Source: Vitellaria paradoxa (Eukaryota; Streptophyta; Magnoliopsida; Ericales; Sapotaceae). Taken from it: a stretch of 64,000 nucleotides of DNA. The translations under genes and the position numbers were made by a program. A model generated the notes under the pieces. That model searched no databases and had not been told where the DNA came from. It saw only the letters and a list, made by a program, of their open reading frames with translations. Location of the stretch: positions 2,568,199-2,632,198 of the forward strand of contig CM034238.1 of NCBI GenBank assembly GCA_019916065.1. Direction: 5' to 3'. Below, piece after piece: positions 30,180-40,900 of the stretch (position 1 is its first letter; every line of letters begins with the position of its first letter).

Positions 30180-33100
30180 GATTGCCATGGAATCAATCTG
30201 GCAGAATTGTGAAAACTTGCAAATTAACAATGCCATAAAAGTCAACTCTTCAAATTTCAGATCACCCTTTTTGCAGAAGTCTGAAAACTTTTCCCGAATA
30301 TGTTTATCGTTCTGGAATTTCAATTCCAGCCCTTCAATTAATACGAAAGCAATAGAAATGAACGAATGAAAGCAAATAAATTTAAAAAAAAATAATACTA
30401 CTTTCAAAACCCCTCACCTCTCAGAGAAGCTAAGCCAATGCAGAATCCGACAAAGTCAAAAGTCCTAACGACGAATCATACATATATACATATATATATA
30501 ATAGCAAATCTCCTGAGTCTCAAACAGTTTCCTTTGACAGAAAAAACATTTTCTTATGTTTAAATTCTTGTAAGCCGCAACTTATATATAATAATCTATT
30601 AGTTAAGTTGTTGTTTGACCTTCCAAAGGTTTTGTATGGTGAAAAAAAAGGGGGGGGGGCTTTGGATTTTGTGATTGGATTATGATATTATTGGGGGGGG
30701 GGGGGTGGTAGAGAGAGACAAGCATCCTTCTTAATTTTACCTTTGTAGATCAGAATACTAATCTTGTGCGCTAATTCTAATGGCGTTGCATCCGCCTAGA
30801 AGTTAGTTGAATTTTTGTTAATTTGGTTTTCATTAAACAAGAAAGCCCAAGTTTTTAATTAATGGGTCTGCACCTGCAAGCATGTCTGTCTCAGTACCCC
30901 CCCCCCCCCGGGGGGGGGGAAGGGTCCAATACTTTTTGACTCCCAAGTGTACGTACTTTGTCTGTTTCTTTGTTTGTTGTTTATTAATAAGTCCGTTTGG
31001 AGGTTCAAAAATTAAAAAAATAAAAAATAAAAAATTTTGATAGGTTTTTATGTGTTTTTTTTAGTTAATTTTTTTTTGTGTGTTTGGTGAAATAAATTAT
31101 ATTTTTTAATATTTTTTTTATAATTTTTAAATGTTTGGTAAACTTTTTGCTGTAGCAAATAAAAAAATTATATTTTTTTGTGTATTTGGTATATTTTTTA
31201 CTGTAACAAATAAAAAAAAGTGATAACTTTTTGTTTTATTTTTTACTGTGACAAATTAAAGAAGTGAAAAAAATTATGGTTCTACCAAACGCACCATAAA
31301 ATGTAATTTTTGATACTTTTTTACTAATTTTTGAGCTGGAGCCCTAGTTAAGTTGATATGGGCCTGCAATGTCAGCGAAGAGAAATGGCATCCCTCAATT
31401 GGAACTTACATAAATCAAGATCACACGGTCACCCCTGCAATTACCCATAGAAGCGCTGATGTTGCAAAATATTCGATTATCTGAATCGTGCTTACTTTTG
31501 TGTGTGTTATATAACAAAATGCATGTATAATATATATTAATTAAAAAAACATATATTTATTTTAAATTTATATTTCAAATAATATTTGAATTATATATGT
31601 GACATTTATTTTATTTCTAGAACGGATTCATCACGCAGGCTTGAAATTTAAATTATTACCATGAATTGGGGTTTTAGAATTTAAGAAGATTTGAAAACTT
31701 CAACAGAAATAAATAAATAAACAAATCTTATGTAAAAACTTGGACTGAGCTCATAGTTGATCCGTTCTATTTCCATCTTTTAAAAACAAGATGTATCATA
31801 CTTATGAATCAGTTCTATTTTTTAAGCTATTTTTTAATTAATTTTTTTTTCAACAAAAATGGCATTACCCCTTTATTCTTTTTTTGTTTTTTTTTGGAAA
31901 GACTTTTCTATTAAAATTAGCTTAAAAAATAACTCATAAAAATATTCCCTTTACAAACATGCCGTTACTCCTTTTTGGGGGGGGGGGGGGATTTCCTTGT
32001 AAAATAGCATTTTGCTTTTCAAATTTCAAAACTTCTCTCATGTATATCACAACATGTCTGTGTAATCCATAAACATGTTTAAATTTAGCCGAAGTACATA
32101 CTTTGAGGTCCTTTTTCTTGCACTGTCTGTAAGATCAACTATCAACTGGTGACTGTTAGAACTAATCATTTATTAATTCATGCAATGATAATGGGATTCA
32201 CAGAACCTAACGAGTGTCATTTTTTCAATTCTCAGCACAAATATATATATATATATATATATGTTTAAATCTTTTGTTATTTGGGTAACCTCAGCATGTT
32301 TCATTTACCTTTTTTTTTTTTGGTTGGATCAAGGTGCACCCAGTCCCATGAAAAAGGCAGTAAACTTTTCTTAGGGGGGCTGAGTTGTGGCTACAAAAAT
32401 GGACCCCTGTTTGGCTATGCTATTTTATTTTATTTTTGTCAGAGATAATGAGAAATACACAATGGCTAAATGCCCACCAAAAACCAGTCTTTTCATTTCA
32501 ATGCACCCTTTTGTTTTTCCTTTGACCCTTCCTTCACCTTTCAGCCCTTTTGAGGCTCTCCTTTATTTTTATTCTCTCTTTTAGGTGTATCCCCTTTTTT
32601 GGTGTGTTAAAAAGCCCAATCCCTCTCCTTTTATGAACGTTGTTGGCAACCTTTTAGGGATTGGGTAGCCGAAATAAGATAAAAAATAAAAATATTAATT
32701 TTCAGTTGGTGTTAGGGATATGTTGGACAGAGAAAGGGGAAAAGAAGAAAGAAATGCAAATAATTTTGAATAGGGCATTAAAACTAACGAAGCAATTCTT
32801 AGTCTTGCTCGAGTTTGATTTGATTATTAACTTGCCAAGTTTGATTTAAAATATAATATAAATAAATCAAACTTGAATCATGATTTTAAACACGTAATAC
32901 TACTAAATTTAACTAAAATTCAACTCGATAAATTAATACTTGATAAATACATTATAAAATATAAAACTATTTAAACTCAACTCCAAATCATTTACAAATA
33001 AAACGTACAACAAATTTTTAAATTTATTGAGCCTAATTTAAACATCCAACCACTCAACTTGATTAGTTAATTTGCACTCCAAATTTTGAACATCTGTTAA

Positions 33101-34034
33101 AAGGGAAAGGAAGTGATAAAAAGGAGTCACTTCAATGCAAAAAGATTGAAAATTCTATTTATGGCAATTGTTGTGTTGGAAGCAAAAAAATGCTACCCTC
33201 GCACTAAGGTTGCTTAATACTACAAATCGATATGGGATTTGAAGTCACGCGCTAATAATTCTTTTGCTATCACATCAAGATGGTATTTAAAATCTTATCC
33301 TCACAAACCAAAGAAGAAGGAGAGAGATGCTAGCACTGTGCATATTGCAATTTGGAGAGAAGTCATTGTCCTAGGAACAACTCGGTATGTATATGCAATA
33401 TAGCCAGCCATCACTTTGTTTCTTGTCCTTTAGTTCTCCTTTGTGGTTGGGCAAAGGAGAGCATGAAAAAATGCTGTACTTTTAACGCATAGATGATGCC
33501 CCAGTTCACAGGGCAACTTTCTTGAATCAAAAGTTACCCACAGCTTATTTTCTTCTTTTAATGCAAGCAAAAGTTCACCATTGCCAAAGCCACATGAAGG
33601 TGGTATTGCTTTCTTAGACAAGTGACCGGTCAAAAAAATAAATAAAACCCTCTTAAATCCCCACCAGATATATGGACATTCTAGGTTTGAATTAAGAGCA
33701 GTTGATGAAGTCTTTTGGGTCATTGACATTTGACACAATAGAGGTTCAGCTATCCGAGAACCCCATGTGGATGAGTGGTCTCTCTCCATCACAGGGTGCT
33801 TTTCTGTTTTCTTATAAGCAGAGTTCACTCTGCAGCCATTTAATGTTTCTTGGATCTTTCTAAAATTCTGCTCCCCTCTCCCCGTTTGTCAATTTCTGTT
33901 GGAAATATTTGCTGCATTTAATGCTTTCTCACTAAATTCTTGAAAATGGGGTTTGAATTAAGCTACCTTTGGTGGTGTAGTGTTCATGTGCATGGAGGGC
34001 AGTGCATGGTTCATCTTTGACCTTGCTCAAGTCC
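30177..34034. other. Long gene-free region with homopolymer tracts and one dispersed repeat
   Basis: No exon could be supported. Contents: pure G tracts at 30650-30659, 30693-30705 and 31977-31990, a C13G10 palindrome at 30897-30919, an inverted family A repeat at about 30985-31345 (ending TTTTTGAGCTGGAGCCCTAG), and an A/T-rich stretch at 31500-31620. The 32340-32640 and 33320-34034 parts have more even composition and may be promoter or 5' UTR of the DUF547 gene. The minus-strand frame 33430-33828 is open for 132 codons but not recognised. Confidence 0.45.
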
Positions 34035-34077
34035 ATGGAAGACACAACTAAAGGGTTTAAGCGTTCTAAGAGGTAAA

Positions 34078-34110
<33 letters not shown>

Positions 34111-34300
34111 CAGTTTGTTTACGGTCTTTGTTTTTGTTCCATTTCCAGCAGTTGAATTAGCTAAAGAGTGTTGTACTGTCATTGCTTTCTACATGTTTGT
34201 TCTTTCTTCTATATGCCCATTGTTCTGCGAAAGAGCTCACTACTTGTTAACTAATATGCCTGTTTGGTGCCCCTAAATTAGCATTCAACCAAGGATAACA

Positions 34301-34333
<33 letters not shown>

Positions 34334-34718
34334 GGGGGGGGGGGGGAATTGGAAACTGAGGGTTACAAAAGGAGGGAAAAGTTCTTCAAGCCAGTTGCAA
34401 TTAGACTTGGTGGCTTCTGGCCATATTTTCTCTTGGATAAAATCAAGTACTCTTATTAGTTTTCACCCACCTTGTCCTTTCTCTCTTCCTTTATTTTGTT
34501 TGTGATGGAACATGAGAACAAAGGTTGATTATGAAAATTCAATTGTGTCTACTGCCATATTATTCTGAAAGTAGTTTATTTATTGATGTTGACAGTGACT
34601 CTGCCATGAAAAAATTTGAAGATAAATTGACCAACACTTTGGAGCCTTGTTATTGTCCTAAGCTGGTGAGAATGATCTTTCTGTTCATTTTTCGTTTTTG
34701 CTTTGGTGATTTTCATTT

Positions 34719-34756
<38 letters not shown>

Positions 34757-37700
34757 CTCTCTCCAGATTATAAGTATCCTTTTCTGTATTTTACAAAAGC
34801 TAGCTTAACGTGTCAGTCATGACCGATTCTTTAAGTCCAGCTCGTAAAACTTGTAATATATATATATATATAGCCATTCATATAGTACTGCAGAAATCTT
34901 TACTTCCTAAATCGTAATTAACTTTCTGCTTAGTCACAAGCACACGAAATACTTGATCTTATAATTTTATTTCATACAAGGATATGGAAGAGCCAAAGAG
35001 TTGTGTTAAAGCCAAAATGAGGCAGTCCCTTGGCACTGAGGTTCAAAATTCTTTGAAGGAAGAGGTATGAATATCATTTGATCCGAGTAACCACTATCTG
35101 GGTTTTTTTCATAGCTTATGAAGGAATAAATGGTTTGGCAAGGATTTCAAGCAAACATCTTCTGAATTCTTGAATTAGCCAATTTATTCCAAAAACACCG
35201 AAAATGAGACTTCCCCTAAAACTGCAATGGGTGTAGGATGTTTTGTAAAAAAGAGCCCTTTTGGTAAGTGGTGTCTTTGATTGAGGCATTGCTCACACAT
35301 ATATAATGTTTCCACACCACCCAGTAATTAAAAAAAAAAAAAAAGAGGGAAAAAAAATAGAAAGAAAGCATAAATGTCCTTGTGTTATATGTTTTCAGTA
35401 TTTTCTTGATTCATCCAAGTATGTTGTTAATCATGGATTATTTTATCTTTTTGTTCTTTCCACAGATTCTACATCTTCAGAAACAGCTGGAGGACCAACT
35501 TGTGGAACGGTCTGCGCTAGAAAGTGCATTGACCAATAGGCCTCTTTCCCGTGATCCTGGCAATGGAATTTCAATCACCAAGGTTGCTCCTTCTTCCCTC
35601 CATAAGACATCAAAGCCACGTAATATTCTTTTTACTTTCCAACTAAAATCGATGAAATGAAGTGCGTAAATATTGTGGTGGAACTATTTGACAATACGTG
35701 GTATTATCTAAAGAGAGAGAGACGGAAAATTTAAAGTATTCCTAGAAAATCAATTAAGTAAATAGAAACTAAATATTTCCATTGTTTTTGAGTCTATTAT
35801 GAAACTTGGACAATGTAGAATTGAACAGAGAAAAGTAACTGAAATTGGGAAGTTGAAATCGATCTTATACCTTTTCCTTTCAGTAAGTTCCGTTATTTAT
35901 TGTGTTTATTGCTCTGCTTATTTCATTTATGCTTTATTTGGTGCTCAGTATTTACCTCTGAATTGAGCTTTTTGTTCTGCTTCATCCCAGCCTGCTGAGG
36001 ATCTGATCAAGGAGATAGCCATTTTAGAGTTGGAAGTTGTCTATTTGGAAAAGCATCTTCTTTCACTGTACCGGAAGGAGTTTGATGAAAGAGTCTCATT
36101 CCTTTGTACACTCGATAAAAATTCAAAATCAAAATCAGCCACACACAAATGGATGTTCTCGGAAGTTCCTGGACGCGAAATCAACGCAAAGAATGAGAAC
36201 CCTGTGATAAACTCTCGTCATTTTCTGCCGTCTCAAAATTTCAGTAAAAATCCTGTGAAGGATTTCGGTGATATTTCAAGAGCAAAGGGACTAGTAGATT
36301 CTAGTATTCACCGCAGCCACTCCACACTATCTCAGCGCTCAGCCTGCTCTTTTAGAACTTTTCCTCCTGTGGGAACTCTTGAGGAATTACACTACCATTC
36401 CTTACCTTTGTCAATGCTGGAGGTAAGTTGATCTGAAACAACTATTTGAAGCACAGTAAATTTAAACCAAACAGCTTCTAGGGAGAACGTATCAAACCCC
36501 TGATCAGTACACCTAACTAAAATTTTGAATTCCATTTTGATCTCATCAGCGTGCTGATGGTGCCACTTCAAATGGAATTAATCTGGCAGAGCATCTCAGC
36601 ATCAATAATCCTGATCATAGCCTGTATACACCAAACTGGCTCTCCGAGGAAATGATCAAGTGCATCTCCACCATATATAATGATCTCGCAGAGCCTCCTT
36701 TGATCAATCATGGTTTCCCTTCATCTCCAATTTCATTCTCCTCACACATCAGTGACTCTCCACAAAATCAATATAATTTGCAGAGCCATGAACCAAGACA
36801 AAATTCATCTTTCCATCCATGGATGGACAATCCTTTCAATATTGAAGGGTCAAAGGAGTTCAGTGGATCTTACAGCCAGGTGATTGAGGTGCAGTGGATT
36901 TGCAGAGATAGTCAGAGGCTGAGACACGTGAAGCACTTGCTACAAAATTTTAGGTTTAGTCTAAATCTTTGATCTTTCTGCATTCTCTCACTTCATTAAG
37001 TAGTTGTACTCCTTCTTTTGGGACTTGAATATCAGGCATTACAAACTGGTTCCTTGTTTTAAGTGTGATAGATTCCAATGTCATAGTTTCTGCTATGCTA
37101 GTATCAATGAGCTCTAAAACTGTACTAGTGCAGATCACTTGTTTCTAGAATCAAAGAAGTTGATCTTAAAAAGTTGAAGCATGAGGAGAAGCTAGCCTTT
37201 TGGATTAATGTACATAATGCGCTGGTGATGCATGTAATAATTCTAATCCTTTGATCCTAAATTTTGATCTTTTGATGTGCCGCATACTTTACTGTTAAAC
37301 TAGTGCCATGAAGCTGTGAAAGCACTTTTTGTTTGATGTTTCAGGCATTTTTGGTTTATGGAATTCCTCGTAATAGTCTGAAAAGAATGTCCTTAATCCT
37401 CAAGGTGAGGAATCTTCTGATTTTCATTGGAGAAGAAAAATGATGTCTGATTTTGTTTTCCTAACTCCAAAGCATCCACATTATTCAGGCTGGGTATAAT
37501 GTGGGAGGTCAAACCATAAGTGTAGACATGATACAGAATTCAATATTGGGATGCCGATTGCCTCGTCCAGGACAAGTACATTCTATTCCCTGATTTCTTC
37601 TTTTTCTTCTTTTTCTATGATGAGTATCACTTTTTTTTTTAATGGTCATTTGGTTCAAAATTTGGCCTATCTAAAATGACAATTGAATGTTTGATAGCAG

Positions 37701-38435
37701 ACATTTCTTTATGAGATACTACTTTTGGTCTCCAAATTCTTGTAGTCATCATTTTGAGATCTTCAACAATTGCAATTTCTTTTTCTTTTTTTTTTTTTTT
37801 GGTTTTTGGGATAATGAAGCTTACTTCTCATTGTAGTGGCTCCAATCATTGCTTTTCCCCAAGACAAAACTCAAACTCAGAGACGCACGGAAAGCATATG
37901 CAATTGATCATCCAGAACCTCGTTTATATTTTGCACTTTGTTCGGGAAGCCACTCTGATCCTGCAGTATGTTCTTTGTCCTTAATTCACATACAATATTT
38001 GCCTCTCTCTTCTTTCCCATTTGGTCAGAGCTTCACTTTAGATGCCGATCATTATTTGTTTGTTTACGTAATTGGTATCTTTTGGTTCTATTCATTTCCG
38101 AATGTTTAATGATTCTCCAGGTTCGATTGTACACGCCCAAGACTGTTTTCCAGGAGCTCGAAGCTGCAAAAGAAGATTACATCCAGACCGCCTTCAGGGT
38201 ACACAAAGGGCAGAAGATCCTTCTACCAAAGATTCTAGAAACTTTCGCAAAAGAGTCGGGTTTATGTCCAGCTGGTTTCATGGAGATGATTGAGCATTTT
38301 ATGCCCGATTCTCTAAGGAAGAGTTTTCAGCAGCATCAGCAGCAGCATGGGCATGGAAAATCCTGGAAGAGAATCGTTTGGATTCCTCACAACTTTGCCT
38401 TTCGTTATCTAATCTCTAAGGATTTTTCCAAGTAA
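34035..38435 (+). CDS. DUF547 protein with MIP1-type leucine zipper, 11 exons
   Basis: Exons: 34035-34072, 34596-34665, 34981-35064, 35466-35582, 35991-36422, 36550-36953, 37134-37233, 37345-37404, 37489-37575, 37837-37965, 38121-38435. The sum is 1836 nt, giving 611 residues, the usual size of this plant family. The N-terminal third has the ternary complex factor MIP1 leucine-zipper region: ILHLQKQLEDQLVERSALES, and later PAEDLIKEIAILELEVVYLE followed by KHLLSLYRKEFDERV. The middle is Ser-rich and probably disordered. The C-terminal DUF547 domain starts near residue 380, with hallmarks KLAFWINVHNALVMH, AFLVYGIPRN, GYNVGGQTISVDMIQNSIL, DHPEPRLYFALCSGSHSDP and VRLYTPKTVFQELEAAKEDY. Molecular function of the family is unknown. 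Intron 1 begins with a (TC)n tract right after the splice donor. Confidence 0.92.
34079..34104. repeat. (TC)13 microsatellite at the start of DUF547 intron 1
   Basis: Pure TC dinucleotides starting 7 bp after exon 1 ends. A second tract, (TC)14, lies at 34723-34750 in intron 2. Both are on the pyrimidine-rich strand of the transcript. Confidence 0.95.
34303..34346. repeat. T30-G14 homopolymer junction
   Basis: About 30 T residues (34303-34332) run directly into 14 G residues (34333-34346) in DUF547 intron 1. Length in the real genome is uncertain because such tracts are error-prone. Confidence 0.9.
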
Positions 38436-40011
38436 TCTCAAGCCCTGATCCTGGACCTGGTAAATTTCTAGCTATTATTGATTGTGGGCAGCGGATGATA
38501 AGAGTGACAAGTGAATCACAGCCAAAATTTTTGGACACAAATGCAGTTTCTGCTCTGGCTGAGCAAGTTGTTTTGGCTTTTGAGTTTACAGTCTGAGCCT
38601 ATAAAAAAGAAATGTGTTTTGAGAAGAGTGATGATCAAACTGGATCTCCTTGAGTTCCCGATAAGCTTGAGACCTTGTTTGATCACACAGTCTTTCTAAA
38701 ATTGTCATTCACAATCTCCATAACAGGACTGATGATGAGGAAATGCTGCAATTTTCTAGACTCTGAGCTTTATTCAGATGCCTTCTTCTGTAATGGAAAT
38801 TATTCCATGAGGTCTATGAAATCAGGTTTTCTTGGGTGTGCACTCAGCGTATACACTTGCATGATTGGGGGGTGATACTATGAATATTAATTAAAATATT
38901 GCAGTACTATCAGAGGCTCTTTTACAGAAAAAGTATACTTTTTGTTCGGAGTCAAATTTAGGGCTAAAAATGTATGCTTTGTAATTGCAATAAAAATTGA
39001 CATTTTTAGATTTTGCATGAACTATAACTTATGTCTTTTGATTTGGCTTCTTTGTTTTTTTTTTTTTTTTTCAAAATTTTTAAATATTATTTAGTATATA
39101 ATAAACTGCTTACAATTGATTTAAGATTTAAAATATTTAGCTAAAAACTTAACATTTTTTTTTTCTTTCCCAAGCACACAAAAAAAAAAAAACTAACTTT
39201 TTAATAGTTAGTTAATAACTAGTAGTTGCTAACTAAAAGAAAAATTAATTTTTTTACTTCCAAACAAAGTCCAAGCCTTAGTTTGGGAAGAAAAATTAGT
39301 TTTTTTTTTTTTAGCTAGTTGTTAAAAATTAGTTTTTCCTTTTTGTATTTAGAAAAGAAAAAAATAAGTTTTTTTTTTTTTTTTTTTTTTTTGTGTTTGA
39401 AAAGGAGAAAAAAATTAGGGTTCATTTGGTTTGTTTTTCTATTTTCTGTTTTGAACTCATTTTCTATTTTATACTTTTGAAAATAAAGAAAAAGTTCAAA
39501 ACACATTTGGCCATTGTGTTTTTAAAATGTGTTTTAAAAAAAAGAAAATAGGTTTACACATAAAATGAAAAATGACAAAAAGCTGTTTTGAGTGTTTTGA
39601 ATCCAAAATAAGAAAAATTTCAAAATAATGAAAATAGAGTATTTTCTGTTTCTTTATTTTGATATTTTTAAAACAGAAGATGAAAATAGAAAATAGAAAA
39701 TAGAAAAGTAAACTTAATATCACCTTAGTTTTTCAGTCGTTGATTTTTTAATTTTTGTTAATTTGATATTGTTACACTTCATATTTAAAAAAATATTTAA
39801 AATACAAAAACATAATTTTGACTTTTTAAAAAAAAATTCAAAAAAATTAAGTAGCGAAAAACTAGGAAGTATTGTCAAATAGTCAGTTTAAGAAACAATC
39901 AAAATTAATATTTTACCCTAAGCAATGCAAAATATTATGCGGTACCCATACAAATTTTGTTTCTAAAAAGGGCTTTTTAGAAGTTGGGGTTCTAGAGATT
40001 TTGGCAAGGAT
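38436..40011. other. DUF547 3' flank and AT-rich spacer; no gene seen
   Basis: The first 500 bp are probably DUF547 3' UTR. From 39050 on, poly(A/T) runs and a repeat built from GTTAGTTAATAACTAGTAGTT and TTGTTTTGAACTC-like words dominate. Short open frames on the minus strand (39315-39723) are K/F/I/N-only translations of A/T-rich DNA. Confidence 0.5.
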
Positions 40012-40690
40012 TAATTTTGAACTCTCTATAGTTTCAGTTTTGGACTTTTAGATCATACAAATTTTATAAATATGTATCTAGATCTCTTGTAGTTTCCGTT
40101 GTACACTTAAACTTTACAAGTTTCATAAATGTACACTTAAATTCCTTAAGTTTGGTTTACAAGCATTCAAATCCCATTCGGTTAGTTTTTTTATCTAAAG
40201 ATTAATTTTTAATAAATTCAATATTATAAAATTATCTTTATACCTTTAGTATTAATAAAAGTAATATTTATATTATGATATGGTGTATATTTTTTTTATA
40301 AAAATTACATTATAATTAATGTATTAATTTTTTTATGAAAGTATTTATGTAGAAAAGGTTCTAAAAAATGTAATAAATTGATTATAATGTAATTTTTATA
40401 AAAATAAAATACCATACTATGATACAAATATTACTTTTATTAATAGTAAAGGTATAAAGGTAATTTTATAGCATTATATTGGTTAAAAATTAATTTTTAA
40501 ATAAAAAAATTAATAAAAGAGATTTGAATAAATAAAAAACAAATCTTAAGAATTTAGATGCATATTTATAAAATATGTGTGATTTAAATGTACGAAACTA
40601 AAATCACATAGGATCTAAAAACATATTTATAAAATTTGGAGAGTTTTAAGTGCGTAAAGCCGAAATTATAAGGGAATCTGAGTGAAATTA
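40012..40690. repeat. Foldback element, 680 bp, immediately upstream of PDV2
   Basis: Two inverted arms of about 300 bp each meet near 40350. Matching inverted segments include AAATTTTATAAATATG, TACCTTTAGTATTAATAAAA (right arm inverted TACCTTTACTATTAATAAAA), TAAAAATTACATTATAAT and AGATTAATTTTTAA. Each arm contains roughly 55-bp internal repeats with the theme CATAAATGTACACTTAAATT. Its right end is about 210 bp from the PDV2 start codon. Non-coding; probably a non-autonomous DNA transposon. Confidence 0.8.
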
Positions 40691-40767
40691 TCCGCTTTGG
40701 CAATTTCTTGCTTGTATTTGTGCTGGAAAACGGTTGTCATCCGGTAAGGGGGCACCACCATCACTCG

Positions 40768-40797
40768 TATAAAACCCACTGTCCCCATTTTTGGCGC
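40768..40797 (+). promoter_or_regulatory. PDV2 core promoter: TATAAA and an E2F-like site
   Basis: TATAAA lies at 40768-40773, about 130 bp before the PDV2 ATG, in a sudden island of balanced composition. Seventeen bases further, TTTGGCGC at 40790-40797 matches the E2F consensus TTTSGCGC exactly. The match is short, and placing E2F just downstream of TATA is inference; no binding is shown. Confidence 0.4.
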
Positions 40798-40900
40798 GTT
40801 CTTGAATTGGGATAGTCTCTACTTTTCCCCCTCTTTGTAAACCCTAAAGCTGTGACCTCCAACAATCAAAACCCATCATAAACAAGTCTTTTTTAGAGAC

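Noticed and set aside
30081..30407. 108-codon minus-strand frame with a long IYIYIY tract
   Set aside because: The tract is the translation of an (AT)22 microsatellite.
33430..33828. 132-codon minus-strand open frame as a gene
   Set aside because: No family resemblance, no splice-consistent extension, and it sits in the probable promoter region of the DUF547 gene.
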